64,000 nt of DNA from Oceanobacillus rekensis (lineage in GTDB: Bacteria > Bacillota > Bacilli > Bacillales > Amphibacillaceae): assembly GCF_002153375.1 (NCBI RefSeq), contig NZ_MTBQ01000003.1, positions 310,001-374,000 of the forward strand, written 5' to 3'. Below are positions 1 through 9,952 of the stretch, in pieces (the stretch's first letter is position 1; each line of letters starts with the position of its first letter). The notes under the pieces were generated by a model that did no database searches, was not told the origin of the DNA, and worked only from the letters and a program-made list of their open reading frames with translations. The position numbers were made by a program, and so were the translations under genes.

Positions 1-1321
1 CAGTGATGATTTTAGTTAAAAATACCAGTATCACAGCCAATGCCATGCCCTTTAACATGCTTAGCAGACCAAATGTGACCAGTAAAATCATACTAATAAA
101 TATAATAATCGTAAGCTTTTCTTTTACAGGATTCCGCTTTAGTGATTCTGGTGTGTCCAAGGGAGTAAGAACATAGAAATCATTGGATTGATTATACTTT
201 TCCACAAAATCTTTACCAGCCAGCAACAATAACGAATCTCCAGGCTTTAATACAATGTCACCAACTTTGCTTGCAATTCGTTCGTTTTTACGGTGGACTG
301 CAATTACGCCAGCATCATATCTAGACCGGAATTGTGATTGTTTGATCGACTTGGATTGCAAATTGGATTGATGGGATATAACAGCTTCCACAATCTCTGT
401 ATTGCCATTTTTCAATTCATCAATTTCAAGATCCGTTCCTGTCCTTAATGTCAACCCTTTCGTCATTTGCACATCTGTGATTGTGGATATTAACCCTGTA
501 AAAATCAATCGGTCGTCTTTTTGTATAATGGTAGTTGATCTTACGGGTGATATCCGTTCTTTTCCGCGGATAATTTCAACTAAATAGAGACCTTTTAGTT
601 CTCTTAAACCAGCCTTTTTCACACTTTTATTAAGATATGGAAAGAATGCTTCAACAATTAACTCTGCAATGTATTCCTTGGAATCCTCTTTCACCTGTTG
701 CTGAAACCCTTTATGCTCAGGTAGTAATTTATGTCCAATCGTGAAAATATAGAGAAGACCTACAATGGTTATCGGTATACCAACAATAGCAAGTTCGAAT
801 AGAGAAAAACCCCGATAGCCATAATCAACCAACATACCATGGACGACTAAATTTGTTGATGTCCCTATAACTGTAATCGTTCCACCAAGAATTGTTGCAT
901 AAGAGAGCGGAATTAAAAACTTGGAAGGCGCAATCCCCCTCACTTCACACCATTTCTTCAGCATTGGTGTGACGGTTACAACGATTGGAGTATTATTCAA
1001 AAATCCGGATAGTAAAGAGATAGGGATAAAAAAGCGGACCATCGAACCGAGTAATGTATTACTCCGATCAAGCCACGATTTCAATATATTTTCAATAATG
1101 CCGGTTTTCTGTACAGCTCCTGCTACAATAAAAAGAAGAGCAACGGTGAGCATGCCTTCATTGGAAAATCCACTTAGTGCTTCCTTTGGGCTGAGTATTC
1201 CAGTGATTAGAAATATAACTAGCACCAATGAAACAATAAAAGCAGGACTGGCAATTTCAAAAAGGAGTGCGCCAAACATGGCTATCACCATGACAAGAAC
1301 AAAAACTATTTCGACTGACAT
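1..1321 (-). CDS. SLC13-family permease with TrkA-C domains, partial
   Basis: Divalent-anion/sodium-type (SLC13/ArsB-like) inner membrane permease. The C-terminus runs off the window start; 440 codons are visible. Residues 1 to about 190 form several hydrophobic helices and contain an N-N-T-P-I-V stretch typical of the family; residues about 200-370 are soluble and hold two TrkA-C (RCK-C) modules; hydrophobic segments then resume. The ATG at 1321 is the first good start after the sat stop. It is the last gene of the sulfate assimilation operon, so sulfate uptake is the likely job (inference from context). No cysP or sulfate ABC transporter gene is visible nearby. Specificity could also be another anion such as thiosulfate. 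Confidence 0.85.
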   Translation of the reverse strand, partial: MSVEIVFVLVMVIAMFGALLFEIASPAFIVSLVLVIFLITGILSPKEALSGFSNEGMLTVALLFIVAGAVQKTGIIENILKSWLDRSNTLLGSMVRFFIPISLLSGFLNNTPIVVTVTPMLKKWCEVRGIAPSKFLIPLSYATILGGTITVIGTSTNLVVHGMLVDYGYRGFSLFELAIVGIPITIVGLLYIFTIGHKLLPEHKGFQQQVKEDSKEYIAELIVEAFFPYLNKSVKKAGLRELKGLYLVEIIRGKERISPVRSTTIIQKDDRLIFTGLISTITDVQMTKGLTLRTGTDLEIDELKNGNTEIVEAVISHQSNLQSKSIKQSQFRSRYDAGVIAVHRKNERIASKVGDIVLKPGDSLLLLAGKDFVEKYNQSNDFYVLTPLDTPESLKRNPVKEKLTIIIFISMILLVTFGLLSMLKGMALAVILVFLTKIIT

Positions 1322-1343
1322 GGAGAAACACCCTTAATAGGTT

Positions 1344-1409
1344 GTTCAAAAAGACCGGTTAAAATGACATATCTGATTTCCATTGTCCCTTCTATCCTCC
1401 TTTTTGAAC
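1344..1409. repeat. Internally deleted copy of a MITE-like repeat
   Basis: This 66-bp unit is bounded by a perfect 10-bp inverted repeat, GTTCAAAAAG and CTTTTTGAAC. Read on the minus strand, its two ends match both ends of the longer element at 55821-56043 (GGAGGATA near one end, TCATTTT-ACCGG near the other), but about 160 bp of the middle is missing. It lies between sat and the permease gene inside an operon and could form a hairpin in that transcript. Confidence 0.75.
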
Positions 1410-1420
1410 GACATCTTACA

Positions 1421-2599
1421 TTAATTTTGCTGCATTCCTTTAATAAGCACTGCTGCAACTTCCGGACGGGAAAACTCTTTAGGGAGCTCCTCTCCATTCC
1501 GAAGCTTTTCACGTACCTTCGTCCCACTAAGATGAACATGGGATTCTTTACCATGTGGGCATGTTTTTTCCGTACCCATGTTCTCGCATTTTCTGCAATA
1601 GAACGCATGTTCAAATTTGAATATTTGAATACCTAGTTCTTTCTCAAATTCGGATATCAATTCCTGTGCTTCGTATGTGCCATAGTAATCACCTACACCT
1701 GCATGGTCCCTTCCGACAATGAAATGTGTGCATCCATAATTCTTACGGACAATTGCATGCAGAATTGCTTCTTTCGGACCGGCATAGCGCATTGCTGCAG
1801 GGTAAATGACAAGTCGCGTACGATTTACAGGATAATAGTTTTTCAGAATAACTTGATAGCTTTCCATTCTTATTTCTGCTGATATATCATCTGACTTTGT
1901 TTCACCTACTAATGGATTCAACAATAATCCGTCTACAGACTCCAATGCTGTTTTCTGAATATACTCATGTGCACGGTGAACAGGATTACGCGTTTGAAAG
2001 CCAACTATCGTTTTCCAACCTAGATCAGCAAATAGCTTTCTTGTTTCAGACGGATCAAAGTAAAAATCTTCAAAATTACCATGACTTGGTCGGTTTAATA
2101 AATAAATTGGTCCGGCAAGATATACTTCTCCTCTTTCATAAACTTTTTTCACACCAGGATGGGCATTATCTGTTGTACCATAGACAAGACGCGCTTCTTT
2201 CTCTTTGTCAGATGTATACTTTTCCTCCAATTCAAGTACACCATAATAAACGTCATCTTCCCCAATTAGCGCTATCGTCTGCCCGATTTCAAATGTAGCT
2301 GCTTGCTCCTCAGTTACTGGAAGGGTAATGGGAATACTCCAAATTGTCCCATTTTCCAAACGCGTATCCTCAATAACACGATTGTAGTCTGCCTGCCCCA
2401 TAAATCCGGTTAACGGACTAAAACCACCTATCGCAATCAACTCCAAGTCAGACAAGCTCCAGGCGTCCAGCTTAAGCGATTGTAGTGAATCTATTTGATC
2501 CAGGTAGGATGCTTTCTGTTTACCATGTAATTCCCTATTTATAAGCTCACCACCATGTGGCAGAATTGTTTCGATTTCCTTCTGTTTTGTCACTGACAT
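1421..2599 (-). CDS. sat: Sulfate adenylyltransferase (ATP sulfurylase)
   Basis: Converts sulfate and ATP to adenosine 5'-phosphosulfate (APS) and pyrophosphate, the first step of assimilation, in the cytosol. About 392 residues, usual for the Sat type. The nucleotide-binding [10 protein letters not shown] motif is at about residues 202-211, the [12 protein letters not shown] motif follows, and a Cys-x2-Cys...Cys-x-His segment near the C-terminus fits the zinc-binding form. The start is set at the ATG GGAGG-spaced at 2599: an in-frame ATG at 2614 overlaps the Shine-Dalgarno sequence itself, so it is unlikely. It sits 36 bases after sirC, in the same operon. Confidence 0.95.
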   Translation of the reverse strand: MSVTKQKEIETILPHGGELINRELHGKQKASYLDQIDSLQSLKLDAWSLSDLELIAIGGFSPLTGFMGQADYNRVIEDTRLENGTIWSIPITLPVTEEQAATFEIGQTIALIGEDDVYYGVLELEEKYTSDKEKEARLVYGTTDNAHPGVKKVYERGEVYLAGPIYLLNRPSHGNFEDFYFDPSETRKLFADLGWKTIVGFQTRNPVHRAHEYIQKTALESVDGLLLNPLVGETKSDDISAEIRMESYQVILKNYYPVNRTRLVIYPAAMRYAGPKEAILHAIVRKNYGCTHFIVGRDHAGVGDYYGTYEAQELISEFEKELGIQIFKFEHAFYCRKCENMGTEKTCPHGKESHVHLSGTKVREKLRNGEELPKEFSRPEVAAVLIKGMQQN

Positions 2600-2635
2600 C
2601 ATTAAAACCTCCATATAAATAATTATCTCTCTAAC

Positions 2636-3253
2636 TCATTCTCTAGATACTCTCTCAAACCATTTGATTGCTTTCATTTGTTTATCTTTATCTAGAAAAC
2701 TCTCGGATAGAAGTTCTTTTAATAATAATTTTTGTTGTAATTTACTAAATAAAGAATGTTTGATAAGTTGTCGGCTTTCATACAAAAAATCCAAATAATC
2801 TTCATAAGTTTCACTATATACAGCTTGAAGCTCTCTATTTAATTTGGCTGAAAGTTGTGGACTTGCTCCACTAGTTGATATACTGATGGCCAACTTTCCA
2901 CGTCTGAAAAAGGATGGGAATTCCACATCTCCCTTGTCAGCTTCTGCCGCAGCATTTATAAGAGAATTCGTTGGCGCTGCCTCGATAACAGAGTCATTTA
3001 CAATTGGATCATTCGTAGCAACGATGATCAAAAAGGCATCCACCACATCATTTGATTCAAAGGATTTTTGCTTCCAATTCAATCTTCCTTTTTCCCAATG
3101 AGAGCGAATGCCTTTTTCAATCACTAGGCTGATAACGGTTAGAGAAGCACCGCTCCCCAAAAGAGTCTCGATTCTCCTTTCAGCTACATGGCCACCTCCA
3201 ACAATAACAACATTTTTTTCACGTAATTCAATCATAAGAGGTATTGCTGTCAT
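2636..3253 (-). CDS. sirC: Precorrin-2 dehydrogenase (siroheme synthesis)
   Basis: NAD-dependent oxidation of precorrin-2 to sirohydrochlorin, the second of three steps from uroporphyrinogen III to siroheme, the cofactor of sulfite reductase. 205 residues, the normal size for the stand-alone SirC/YlnF protein, so the ferrochelatase half of a full CysG is absent. The N-terminal Rossmann fold shows VVIVGGGHVAERR at about residues 15-27, and a GASPQLSAKLNREL helix follows in the Met8-like dimerisation part. It lies between sirB and sat, as in the Bacillus ylnDEF group. Confidence 0.92.
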   Translation of the reverse strand: MTAIPLMIELREKNVVIVGGGHVAERRIETLLGSGASLTVISLVIEKGIRSHWEKGRLNWKQKSFESNDVVDAFLIIVATNDPIVNDSVIEAAPTNSLINAAAEADKGDVEFPSFFRRGKLAISISTSGASPQLSAKLNRELQAVYSETYEDYLDFLYESRQLIKHSLFSKLQQKLLLKELLSESFLDKDKQMKAIKWFERVSRE

Positions 3254-3297
3254 GTCTTTAACATCCCTTTACTTGTGGAAAACTCTACTACATAGTG

Positions 3298-4026
3298 TTA
3301 TTTAATAGATTCATAAACTCTTTCTTTCAGTGCATTTTTCATTGCAGGATGGTCACCAAGTTGGCGACATAGTACAAATTCCTTATCCGCCTCAAATAAA
3401 TCACTTACTTTCGTTTCTAAAAAGTCCATAAGCACCCCTGTAAACCAAAGATAAGGAACAATAAATATTTGTGAATGCTCTTCACTTAAAGAAGATTGAA
3501 TTCCCTGCTCAAAAGAAGGTTCACAGGCGGCTAGAAAACAAATATCTACTTGAATATTCGTTTGCCCCTGTAATTTATTAGCTATATTTTTTATATCTAT
3601 CTTTGTTTGTGGATTACGACTGCCACGGCCAACAAGCAGTATTTTCGCATCCGCTTTGACTGGAACATTCGTCTCTTCTATACGTTCTGCTAAAATTGTT
3701 GTAAACTGGTCTTGAACCCCTAGTGGCTGACCATAAGTGAAAGTAATTTCAGGATACTTTTCCTTTGACTGGTTCACTACTTCAGGAATATCTTTGAAGT
3801 AGTGTCCAGCACTTAAAAGCAGGACAGGTACAATGGATATTCTGGAAGCTCCTTGCTTTACCAGATTATCAATACCCTCTGTGACATTTGGCTCGGCAAG
3901 CTCCAGAAAACAACTCTCCTGAAGGGGAATATTGACTAGTTTCTTTACAGATGTGATAAATTCGACCGCTTCGTTTGTTGCTTCCTTTATACGGCTCCCA
4001 TGACTAACATATAGAATTCCTTGCAC
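3298..4026 (-). CDS. sirB: Sirohydrochlorin ferrochelatase
   Basis: Inserts iron into sirohydrochlorin to make siroheme. 242 residues with two CbiX-like halves; the first half carries the metal-ligand histidines in YVSHGSR (His9) and SAGHYFKD, the second shows GRGSRNPQ. The start is a GTG at 4026 placed 8 bases after GGAGG; no better ATG exists. The sumT stop is only 16 bases upstream, so the two are surely co-transcribed. The neighbours sumT and sirC complete the siroheme pathway, which favours iron chelation over cobalt. Confidence 0.92.
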   Translation of the reverse strand: MQGILYVSHGSRIKEATNEAVEFITSVKKLVNIPLQESCFLELAEPNVTEGIDNLVKQGASRISIVPVLLLSAGHYFKDIPEVVNQSKEKYPEITFTYGQPLGVQDQFTTILAERIEETNVPVKADAKILLVGRGSRNPQTKIDIKNIANKLQGQTNIQVDICFLAACEPSFEQGIQSSLSEEHSQIFIVPYLWFTGVLMDFLETKVSDLFEADKEFVLCRQLGDHPAMKNALKERVYESIK

Positions 4027-4042
4027 CTGTCTTCCCTCCCAT

Positions 4043-4819
4043 TCATCCTAAGATTGCTTCAGCACCGAACTCTTTTTCTAGAGAATCATTTTCAAACCAC
4101 TTAATTTGATTTCTAAGCCTAACTACCTCACCGATAATAATCATCGACGGATTCTTGAAAGTATGCGATTTATCTAAAATATCCTCCAATGTTCCAGTTA
4201 CCGTCTGTTGATTCTCAGTCGTTCCCCAATGTATCAAAGCTATTGGGGTAGTGGGTTTGCGACCGTACCGAATAAGTCGTTCACAAATACCTGGTAGATT
4301 TCGTACTCCCATATAAATGCAAAGTGTATCAGATCCTTGCGCAAGGTTTTCCCAGTACTTTTCATAGGATTCACCACTTTTACTGACACCAGATACGAAA
4401 GATACCGATGAACTATAATCCCGATGCGTTAACGGTATGCCTGCATAGGCGGGAGCTGCAGAACCGGAAGTGATTCCAGGGACAATTTCATAGCTGATGC
4501 CATTTTCCTTAAGTAATTCAGCTTCCTCTCCACCTCTGCCAAAAATAAACGGGTCTCCGCCTTTTAACCGAGTAACAATCTTTCCCTCGTTCGCAAATTT
4601 ACAAAGGAGGTCATTGATCTTATCCTGTGTAAGCGAATGATGGTCAGGACTCTTTCCACAGTATATTAATTCCGCTTTGTCTGAAGCGTAACCTAGTAAT
4701 TCTTCGTTAACTAACCGGTCATATAAAATAACATCTGATTTCTGAATTGCTTTTAGCCCTTTAATGGTAATTAAGTCCGGGTCACCAGGACCTGCACCAA
4801 CTAAGTAAACCTTTCCCAT
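4043..4819 (-). CDS. sumT: Uroporphyrinogen-III C-methyltransferase
   Basis: SAM-dependent double methylation of uroporphyrinogen III to precorrin-2, the branch step into siroheme. 258 residues, typical of the single-domain SUMT/CobA enzyme. Visible family marks are VGAGPGDPDLITIKG at the N-terminus, YDRLV, the GKSPDHHS segment, RLKGGDPFIFGRGGEEA and PGITSGSAAPAYAGIP. A good ribosome binding site (AAGGAAGTG) precedes the ATG. It follows cysI by 32 bases. An S-box leader upstream links its own substrate, SAM, to expression of the operon. The cobA name is also used for this family. Confidence 0.94.
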   Translation of the reverse strand: MGKVYLVGAGPGDPDLITIKGLKAIQKSDVILYDRLVNEELLGYASDKAELIYCGKSPDHHSLTQDKINDLLCKFANEGKIVTRLKGGDPFIFGRGGEEAELLKENGISYEIVPGITSGSAAPAYAGIPLTHRDYSSSVSFVSGVSKSGESYEKYWENLAQGSDTLCIYMGVRNLPGICERLIRYGRKPTTPIALIHWGTTENQQTVTGTLEDILDKSHTFKNPSMIIIGEVVRLRNQIKWFENDSLEKEFGAEAILG

Positions 4820-4851
4820 TATTTCACTTCCTTTCTGTCTATCCCTTTATT

Positions 4852-6585
4852 CTATTTTGATGTAGTTGAAGTTGTGTGAAAATCAAGTCCAGAAAGTACT
4901 TCTTCAACATAACCGGCACGAATAACATAATCACCGAAATGTTCCCCTTGCTCCCGTTCCTTTGCATACTGGAAAATGATTGGACGAAGGGAGTTCAGAA
5001 TCTCTTCCTCACCTATATTCTCCCGATAAAGTTTGTTCAAGCGGCTTCCATTGAAACCTCCACCAAGATACATATTGTATTTCCCCGGGGCTTTGCCAAT
5101 AAAGGCTATTTCTGCAAGACTTGGACGGGAACATCCATTAGGGCAACCGGACATACGAATGGTGATCTCTTCCTCACTAATGCCTGCCTCATCAAGAATG
5201 ACTTCAATTTTATCCAATAAAGACGGAAGATATCGTTCAGATTCAGCCATAGCCAGCCCACAAGTAGGAAAGGCAACACATGCCATCGAATTTCTGCGTA
5301 GTCCTGAATAATGTTTTCCTTCTGTAAGCTTATATTTTTCGACTAATTCGATGATTTGTTTCTTATTTTTGCTAGTTACATTCGCGATAATTAAATTCTG
5401 ATTCGGAGTGATTCGGAAATCTCCCGTATGTACCCTAGCAATTTCTCGCAAACCTGTACGGAGTGGATAATCATCAAAGTCTTTAATCCGGCCGTTTTGG
5501 ATAAATAGTGTCAAATGCCATTTGTCATCTCCTTTTAACCAACCATAACGATCCCCATTTGATTCGAAATGATAAGTACGAGGCTCATCTAGATTCCATT
5601 CCAATCTTTCATTCAGTTCATTTTTGAACCAATCGACCCCTCTTGCGTCAATTGTATACTTGAAACGAGCATTCTTTCGGTCCGTACGGTTCCCAAAGTC
5701 GCGCTGAATGGTGACAACCTTTTCTGCAACTTCCGTTAATTTTTCTGGGGTACAGAATCCAATCACACGGGAAACTTGTGGATATGTTTTCGTATCACCA
5801 TGTGTCATTCCCATACCGCCACCGACCGCTACATTAAATCCTTTGAGCTGTCCATCTTCCAGAATCGCGATAAAACCTAAGTCCTGTGAAAAAACATCGA
5901 TATCATTAGATGGTGGTACTGCAATTCCTATTTTAAACTTCCGTGGTAGATAGGTTGATCCGTAAATCGGCTCCGTTTCCACTGTTCCGCGGCTATCGAT
6001 TACTTTTTCATCATCCAGCCAGATTTCATGATATGCATTCGTCTCTGGTAATAGATGGTCACTGACCTTCTTCGACCATTCATAAACTTCAGAATGGACT
6101 GCTGATTGCTCCGGGTTCACATTACACATAACATTCCTATTGATATCCCCACAGGCTGCAATCGTAGTCATCAGCGCCTCATTCATTCCCTGCATCGTTT
6201 TCTTCAGATTCCGTTTCAAAATTCCGTGTAATTGGAATGTCTGTCTCGTTGTAAGTTTCATCGTTTCATTGCCATATTTATGTGCAAGATCATCCATTGT
6301 TAACCACTGGTCTGGTGTCGTCACTCCGCCTGGCGTTCGTACGCGGATCATAAATTGATATGCTGGCTCAAGCTTCTGACGTCTCCGTTCATCCCGTATA
6401 TCCCTATCATCTTGCTGGTAGCTTCCATGAAATTTTAATAATTTATTATCATCATCGGAAATGGCACCAGTAATTGGGTCCTCAAGCCCTTCTACAATCG
6501 TTCCTCTTAGAAAATTACTATCCTCTTTAATCTTTTCCAACTCAACTAGTGGTCCATTTTGTTCTGGAACTTTATTTTCACTCAT
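4852..6585 (-). CDS. cysI: Sulfite reductase hemoprotein beta subunit
   Basis: Catalytic subunit of assimilatory NADPH-sulfite reductase; reduces sulfite to sulfide on a siroheme coupled to a [4Fe-4S] cluster. 577 residues, full length. The four cluster cysteines are Cys436 and Cys442 (CVAFPTC) and Cys481 and Cys485 (CPNGC), in the spacing known from enterobacterial CysI. Substrate-binding arginine-rich stretches such as [11 protein letters not shown] and FRITPNQNL are present. It is 33 bases downstream of cysJ, its flavoprotein partner, and its cofactor genes follow in the same operon. Confidence 0.96.
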   Translation of the reverse strand: MSENKVPEQNGPLVELEKIKEDSNFLRGTIVEGLEDPITGAISDDDNKLLKFHGSYQQDDRDIRDERRRQKLEPAYQFMIRVRTPGGVTTPDQWLTMDDLAHKYGNETMKLTTRQTFQLHGILKRNLKKTMQGMNEALMTTIAACGDINRNVMCNVNPEQSAVHSEVYEWSKKVSDHLLPETNAYHEIWLDDEKVIDSRGTVETEPIYGSTYLPRKFKIGIAVPPSNDIDVFSQDLGFIAILEDGQLKGFNVAVGGGMGMTHGDTKTYPQVSRVIGFCTPEKLTEVAEKVVTIQRDFGNRTDRKNARFKYTIDARGVDWFKNELNERLEWNLDEPRTYHFESNGDRYGWLKGDDKWHLTLFIQNGRIKDFDDYPLRTGLREIARVHTGDFRITPNQNLIIANVTSKNKKQIIELVEKYKLTEGKHYSGLRRNSMACVAFPTCGLAMAESERYLPSLLDKIEVILDEAGISEEEITIRMSGCPNGCSRPSLAEIAFIGKAPGKYNMYLGGGFNGSRLNKLYRENIGEEEILNSLRPIIFQYAKEREQGEHFGDYVIRAGYVEEVLSGLDFHTTSTTSK

Positions 6586-6618
6586 TGCTTTATTCTCCTC
6601 TCCATACCTTGCCGATCA

Positions 6619-8454
6619 TTAATAGACATCACGCTGGTAACGTTTCTGTTTACGCATTTCACGTAAATATTCCTCTGCTTCTTCGTGGCTTAAACCGCCC
6701 TCTTGCTCGAGAATAGTTGCTAATGTTTGGTGAACGTCATTTGCCATATGTTTTTCGTCCCCACATACATAAACATGTGCACCTTCATTCAGCCATTGAT
6801 ATAATTCCCTACGTTTCTCCAACATGCGATGCTGTACATACACCTTCTGATCAGTATCACGGGAAAATGCCACATCCATCTTCGTAAGCACCCCATCTTT
6901 TAGCCATCTTTGCCATTCTGTCTGATAAAGAAAGTCTGTATCAAAGTGCTGGTCACCAAAGAATAACCATGTTTTACCTTTAACATCCTCTTCTTCGAGT
7001 TCTTCTAAATAAGAACGATACGGTGCTACCCCAGTACCAGGACCAATCATAATGACAGGTGTTTCAGCATTGAAAGGAAATTTGAAATTAGGGTTCGGGT
7101 GAATATACACTGGTAAAAGTTCTCCCGGCTCGATTCGTTTGGCAATCTGCTCGGAACAAACACCAGCTCGATCACGCCCATGTGTATGATATCTAACCGT
7201 TCCAATCGTAAGTTGAACTTCATCCGGGTTTGCCTTATAACTGCTCGCTATGGAATACAGTCGAGCCGGTATTTTCCTTAGAATTTGAATACATTCACTT
7301 GGTGACAATTCTCTTGGCGGATAATCCTTAACTAAATCAAGTAAATCCCTTCCATCAAGATAAGCCTTAAGCGCCTCTTCCTGTCCCGCCTTCACAAGTA
7401 TATCAAACTGTTCATTATTAAAGAGCTTTGCAGCTTTCTCTAGTAATGGCTTCGTAAGTCTAGTAATCTCAAAGTTAGAAAGCAATGCTTCTCGAAGTGA
7501 CCGGATTTCTCCTTGTTTATTAACTTGAACGGTTTCATCAGCGTCCCAATTCATTTGCTTAATAATCTGGTCTACAAGTTCTGGGTCATTTTGAGGTGAA
7601 ATTCCTAGACTATCCCCTGGTTCAAATGCCAGATTAGATCCTTCTAGTGACAACTCAAGATGACGGTTTTCTTTCTTTGATCCTCGCCCATTCAAATTAA
7701 GATTATCTAAGACTTCAGCCATAAATGGATTCGTTCTTGTAAATACTTGTTGTTCTTGCACAATTGTTCCAGCTGCTTCTTGCACTGCTAACCCTGATTC
7801 AACCGCTTCTGCCTCATTTAATATACTTAGGACGCCTTCCATCCACTCAGCTGCGGGTTCATCAAAATCCAAGTCACAATCGACTCTCGGATGCAGTCTT
7901 TCTCCTCCCAATTCTTCCAGACGTTTATCAAAATCCTTACCTGTCTGGCAAAAGTACTCGTAGGACTCATCGCCTAAAGATAGTACGGAAAAGCGAAGAC
8001 CCTTCAATTTAGGTGCTTTTCTGCTATGAAGAAATTCATAGAAAGAAATAGCGTTTTCTGGTGGCTCCCCTTCTCCATGGGTAGCAGATATAATTAGCAG
8101 ATCTTCAACTTTCTTTAGATCCTTTGTTTTAAAATCATCTAAAGCTGATAGTTTCACCTTTATATTTTTCTCTTCTAACTTGCAATTTATTTCCTCAGCA
8201 AGTCTTTGCCCGGTACCTGTTTCAGATCCATAGAGCACGGTCACTTCTCTGGTAGCGACTGGAACGACAGGTGGAGGTGCTATGGCTGCACCTCCTGGAG
8301 TAGCAGAACCATTATTTGGTGGATCTGTTATTTGTATAGCGGCCAAATATCCGCCAAGCCAATTTTTTTGTGCTTCTGTAATTGTTGATAGAAGGACATT
8401 AAGATTTTCTGTTTGCTCCTGATTAAAAGGACTATTCATTACAGTTAACTGCAA
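6619..8454 (-). CDS. cysJ: Sulfite reductase flavoprotein alpha subunit
   Basis: Transfers electrons from NADPH through FAD and FMN to CysI. 611 residues. An N-terminal tail of about 70 residues precedes a flavodoxin domain (VLYGSETGTGQRLAEE, then SATHGEGEPPENA), a CPR-type FAD domain (RLYSIASS) and an NADP domain (GPGTGVAPYRSYLEE), ending in the usual aromatic tail. The start is uncertain: TTG at 8454 lies just after GTGAGGAG, while the first ATG at 8439 is about 17 bases from it. The tail contains a Gly/Pro/Ala-rich linker. It lies 107 bases after cysH. Confidence 0.95.
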   Translation of the reverse strand: MQLTVMNSPFNQEQTENLNVLLSTITEAQKNWLGGYLAAIQITDPPNNGSATPGGAAIAPPPVVPVATREVTVLYGSETGTGQRLAEEINCKLEEKNIKVKLSALDDFKTKDLKKVEDLLIISATHGEGEPPENAISFYEFLHSRKAPKLKGLRFSVLSLGDESYEYFCQTGKDFDKRLEELGGERLHPRVDCDLDFDEPAAEWMEGVLSILNEAEAVESGLAVQEAAGTIVQEQQVFTRTNPFMAEVLDNLNLNGRGSKKENRHLELSLEGSNLAFEPGDSLGISPQNDPELVDQIIKQMNWDADETVQVNKQGEIRSLREALLSNFEITRLTKPLLEKAAKLFNNEQFDILVKAGQEEALKAYLDGRDLLDLVKDYPPRELSPSECIQILRKIPARLYSIASSYKANPDEVQLTIGTVRYHTHGRDRAGVCSEQIAKRIEPGELLPVYIHPNPNFKFPFNAETPVIMIGPGTGVAPYRSYLEELEEEDVKGKTWLFFGDQHFDTDFLYQTEWQRWLKDGVLTKMDVAFSRDTDQKVYVQHRMLEKRRELYQWLNEGAHVYVCGDEKHMANDVHQTLATILEQEGGLSHEEAEEYLREMRKQKRYQRDVY

Positions 8455-8561
8455 AGCTCCTCACCCCTCATACTTTTTTTATAATAACTAGCCTGGTACA
8501 AAGTATCCTATCCAAAGTTGTTTACTCGGTTTTAAGTTTAAAAAAAATTTAGCAAAATAAT

Positions 8562-9296
8562 CTAATTGGAGGAATTCCCCGTTGTATGAAGACCACATTC
8601 TGTTTTATTCATCCCTGACCATCTTCCTGCACGTGAATCTTGTGAATCTGTTACTTGCGATGTACATGGTATACAGCCAATACTTGGATATCCATTATCA
8701 TGCAATTCATTATACGGTAGATTATTTACTTTGATATATTCCCATACATCATCCCAGGTCCAATGGATTAACGGGCAAACTTTAACAGATTTAAACCGGT
8801 CATCTTTATTCACAAAATCAGTTTTCCTTCTTGATGGTGATTGTTCTCTCCGAAGACCGGAAATCCAAGCAGGTGCACCGCTTAAGGCATCTTCAAGAGG
8901 TTTGATTTTTCGGATAAAGCAACATTGGTCAGGCTTTCGTTTCCACAATGCTGAACCATGTTCTTTAGCCTGCTCTTCCAAAGTCAAGTCCGGTTTCTTC
9001 AACTGAATACGCAAATCCGGATATTTTTCTTTCGCCTTGTCGATTAAATCATACGTTTCCTGAAAATGCAGATCTGTATCTAGAAATACAATTTCAGCAT
9101 CCTTTTGCACTTTAGAGATTAAGTCAACCAATACAACACCTTCCGCACCGAAACTGCAAGCATAGACGATTTTCTCACCGTAAGTTTCGTATGCCCACTT
9201 GAGGATTGTTGAAGCTCCCTTTGTTTTGTCTGTAGGAATCCAGTCTTTATAAGGGTCACCAGTAAATTCATTGTAGGTAACCGAATAGTTATCCAT
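8562..9296 (-). CDS. cysH: Adenylyl-sulfate / phosphoadenylyl-sulfate reductase
   Basis: Thioredoxin-dependent reduction of activated sulfate to sulfite. 244 residues. It has the SFGAEG loop of the PAPS-reductase fold, the [4Fe-4S] cysteine set Cys125-Cys126 and Cys208-x2-Cys211, and the catalytic Cys234 in KTECGLH. The cluster cysteines mark the form that accepts APS. No APS kinase (cysC) is present in this operon, which supports direct APS reduction (inference). First gene of the operon; the ATG follows GGAGGAATGAAGG. Expression should be controlled by the upstream SAM riboswitch. Confidence 0.94.
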   Translation of the reverse strand: MDNYSVTYNEFTGDPYKDWIPTDKTKGASTILKWAYETYGEKIVYACSFGAEGVVLVDLISKVQKDAEIVFLDTDLHFQETYDLIDKAKEKYPDLRIQLKKPDLTLEEQAKEHGSALWKRKPDQCCFIRKIKPLEDALSGAPAWISGLRREQSPSRRKTDFVNKDDRFKSVKVCPLIHWTWDDVWEYIKVNNLPYNELHDNGYPSIGCIPCTSQVTDSQDSRAGRWSGMNKTECGLHTTGNSSN

Positions 9297-9327
9297 CCTT
9301 CATTCCTCCACATTTTTTGAGACTTTA

Positions 9328-9384
9328 AATCTAAGGAATCAGCCTAGATTAGAAAACTTAGCGCTCGCTATTAGGTTTTAGCGA
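9328..9384 (-). other. Two hairpins in the cysH leader of unknown role
   Basis: Downstream of the SAM aptamer the cysH leader holds an exact TCGCTA/TAGCGA stem-loop (9365-9384, loop of 8) and a second stem at 9328-9350 (AATCTAGG against CCTTAGATT, one bulge). Neither is followed by a clean U-run, so I do not call them terminators. They may be part of the expression platform, or leftovers of a repeat, since the surrounding sequence is nearly palindromic. Confidence 0.4.
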
Positions 9385-9515
9385 ATACCTTAGTTGCACT
9401 TCTTCAAATAGAAAAGTTATATACTTTCGTATCTGCCAAAATAATTCATGGTTCTATTTTCTTTAGAAGAGGGTTTGCTACTCTCCTTGCCCTATGATGG
9501 CTAACATTAGCACTC

Positions 9516-9620
9516 TTCTTATCTATCAGGTCATACAACTGAAGGATTTAGGCACAGTATTAAAACTAACCTGTTGCCGAGGTTTCTAGGGCCCTTACCT
9601 CCACCTCTCTGAATAAGAAT
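9516..9620 (-). ncRNA. SAM-I riboswitch (S-box) of the cys operon
   Basis: Aptamer that binds S-adenosylmethionine and normally stops transcription when SAM is plentiful. On the minus strand the helix P1 is TTCTTAT against ATAAGAA (9616-9622 region and 9516-9522). Between them are the conserved AGAGAGGTGGAGG, GGCCC, GAAACC and CGGCAAC blocks. The leader runs about 350 bases from the promoter to cysH. I could not settle which downstream hairpin is the terminator. S-box control of cysH operons is known in Bacillus. Confidence 0.9.
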
Positions 9621-9654
9621 CTAAATACAAGTAATATGATATGATTTGTTAAGT

Positions 9655-9683
9655 ATTATATGTCTAAAATTCATTTTAGTCAA
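9655..9683 (-). promoter_or_regulatory. Sigma-A promoter of the cys operon
   Basis: On the minus strand TTGACT and TATAAT are separated by exactly 17 bases, placing the transcript start about 30 bases before the S-box. The remaining gap from 9684 to 9911 is AT-rich and contains no gene that I can see; it includes a 16-base string (9839-9854) shared with 52461-52476. Confidence 0.8.
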
Positions 9684-9911
9684 TAGATATTTGTAAAGAA
9701 TAAATTAATTACAAATATTTAACTAATACAGGTTATTCCTAAAAGCTTAACGATGTTAATAAATTTCATTTCAAATGAAAGTCTAATAGTTACCTTGTAT
9801 TCTTAACTACGAAGTACTGATACGTTTGTGAACAATAAAGGCTCTTTGATTAATTCCTGTATGCGCTCACAACAGAAATTGTCGTCGTGCACATTAGTTG
9901 AAGCACAGATT

Positions 9912-9951
9912 GAAGAAAGAGCTATTCAATTCAATGAATAGCTCTTTCTTC
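9912..9951. terminator. Rho-independent terminator after the ars operon
   Basis: A perfect 17-bp stem (GAAGAAAGAGCTATTCA and its complement, loop of 6) begins right after the stop of the CoA-disulfide reductase gene. The stem ends are A/T rich, so it may act on both strands. Confidence 0.88.
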
Positions 9952-9952
9952 A

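Noticed and set aside
1897-2298. Plus-strand open frame of 133 codons in sat
   Set aside because: It is the complement of a well-conserved gene and shows no protein family features.
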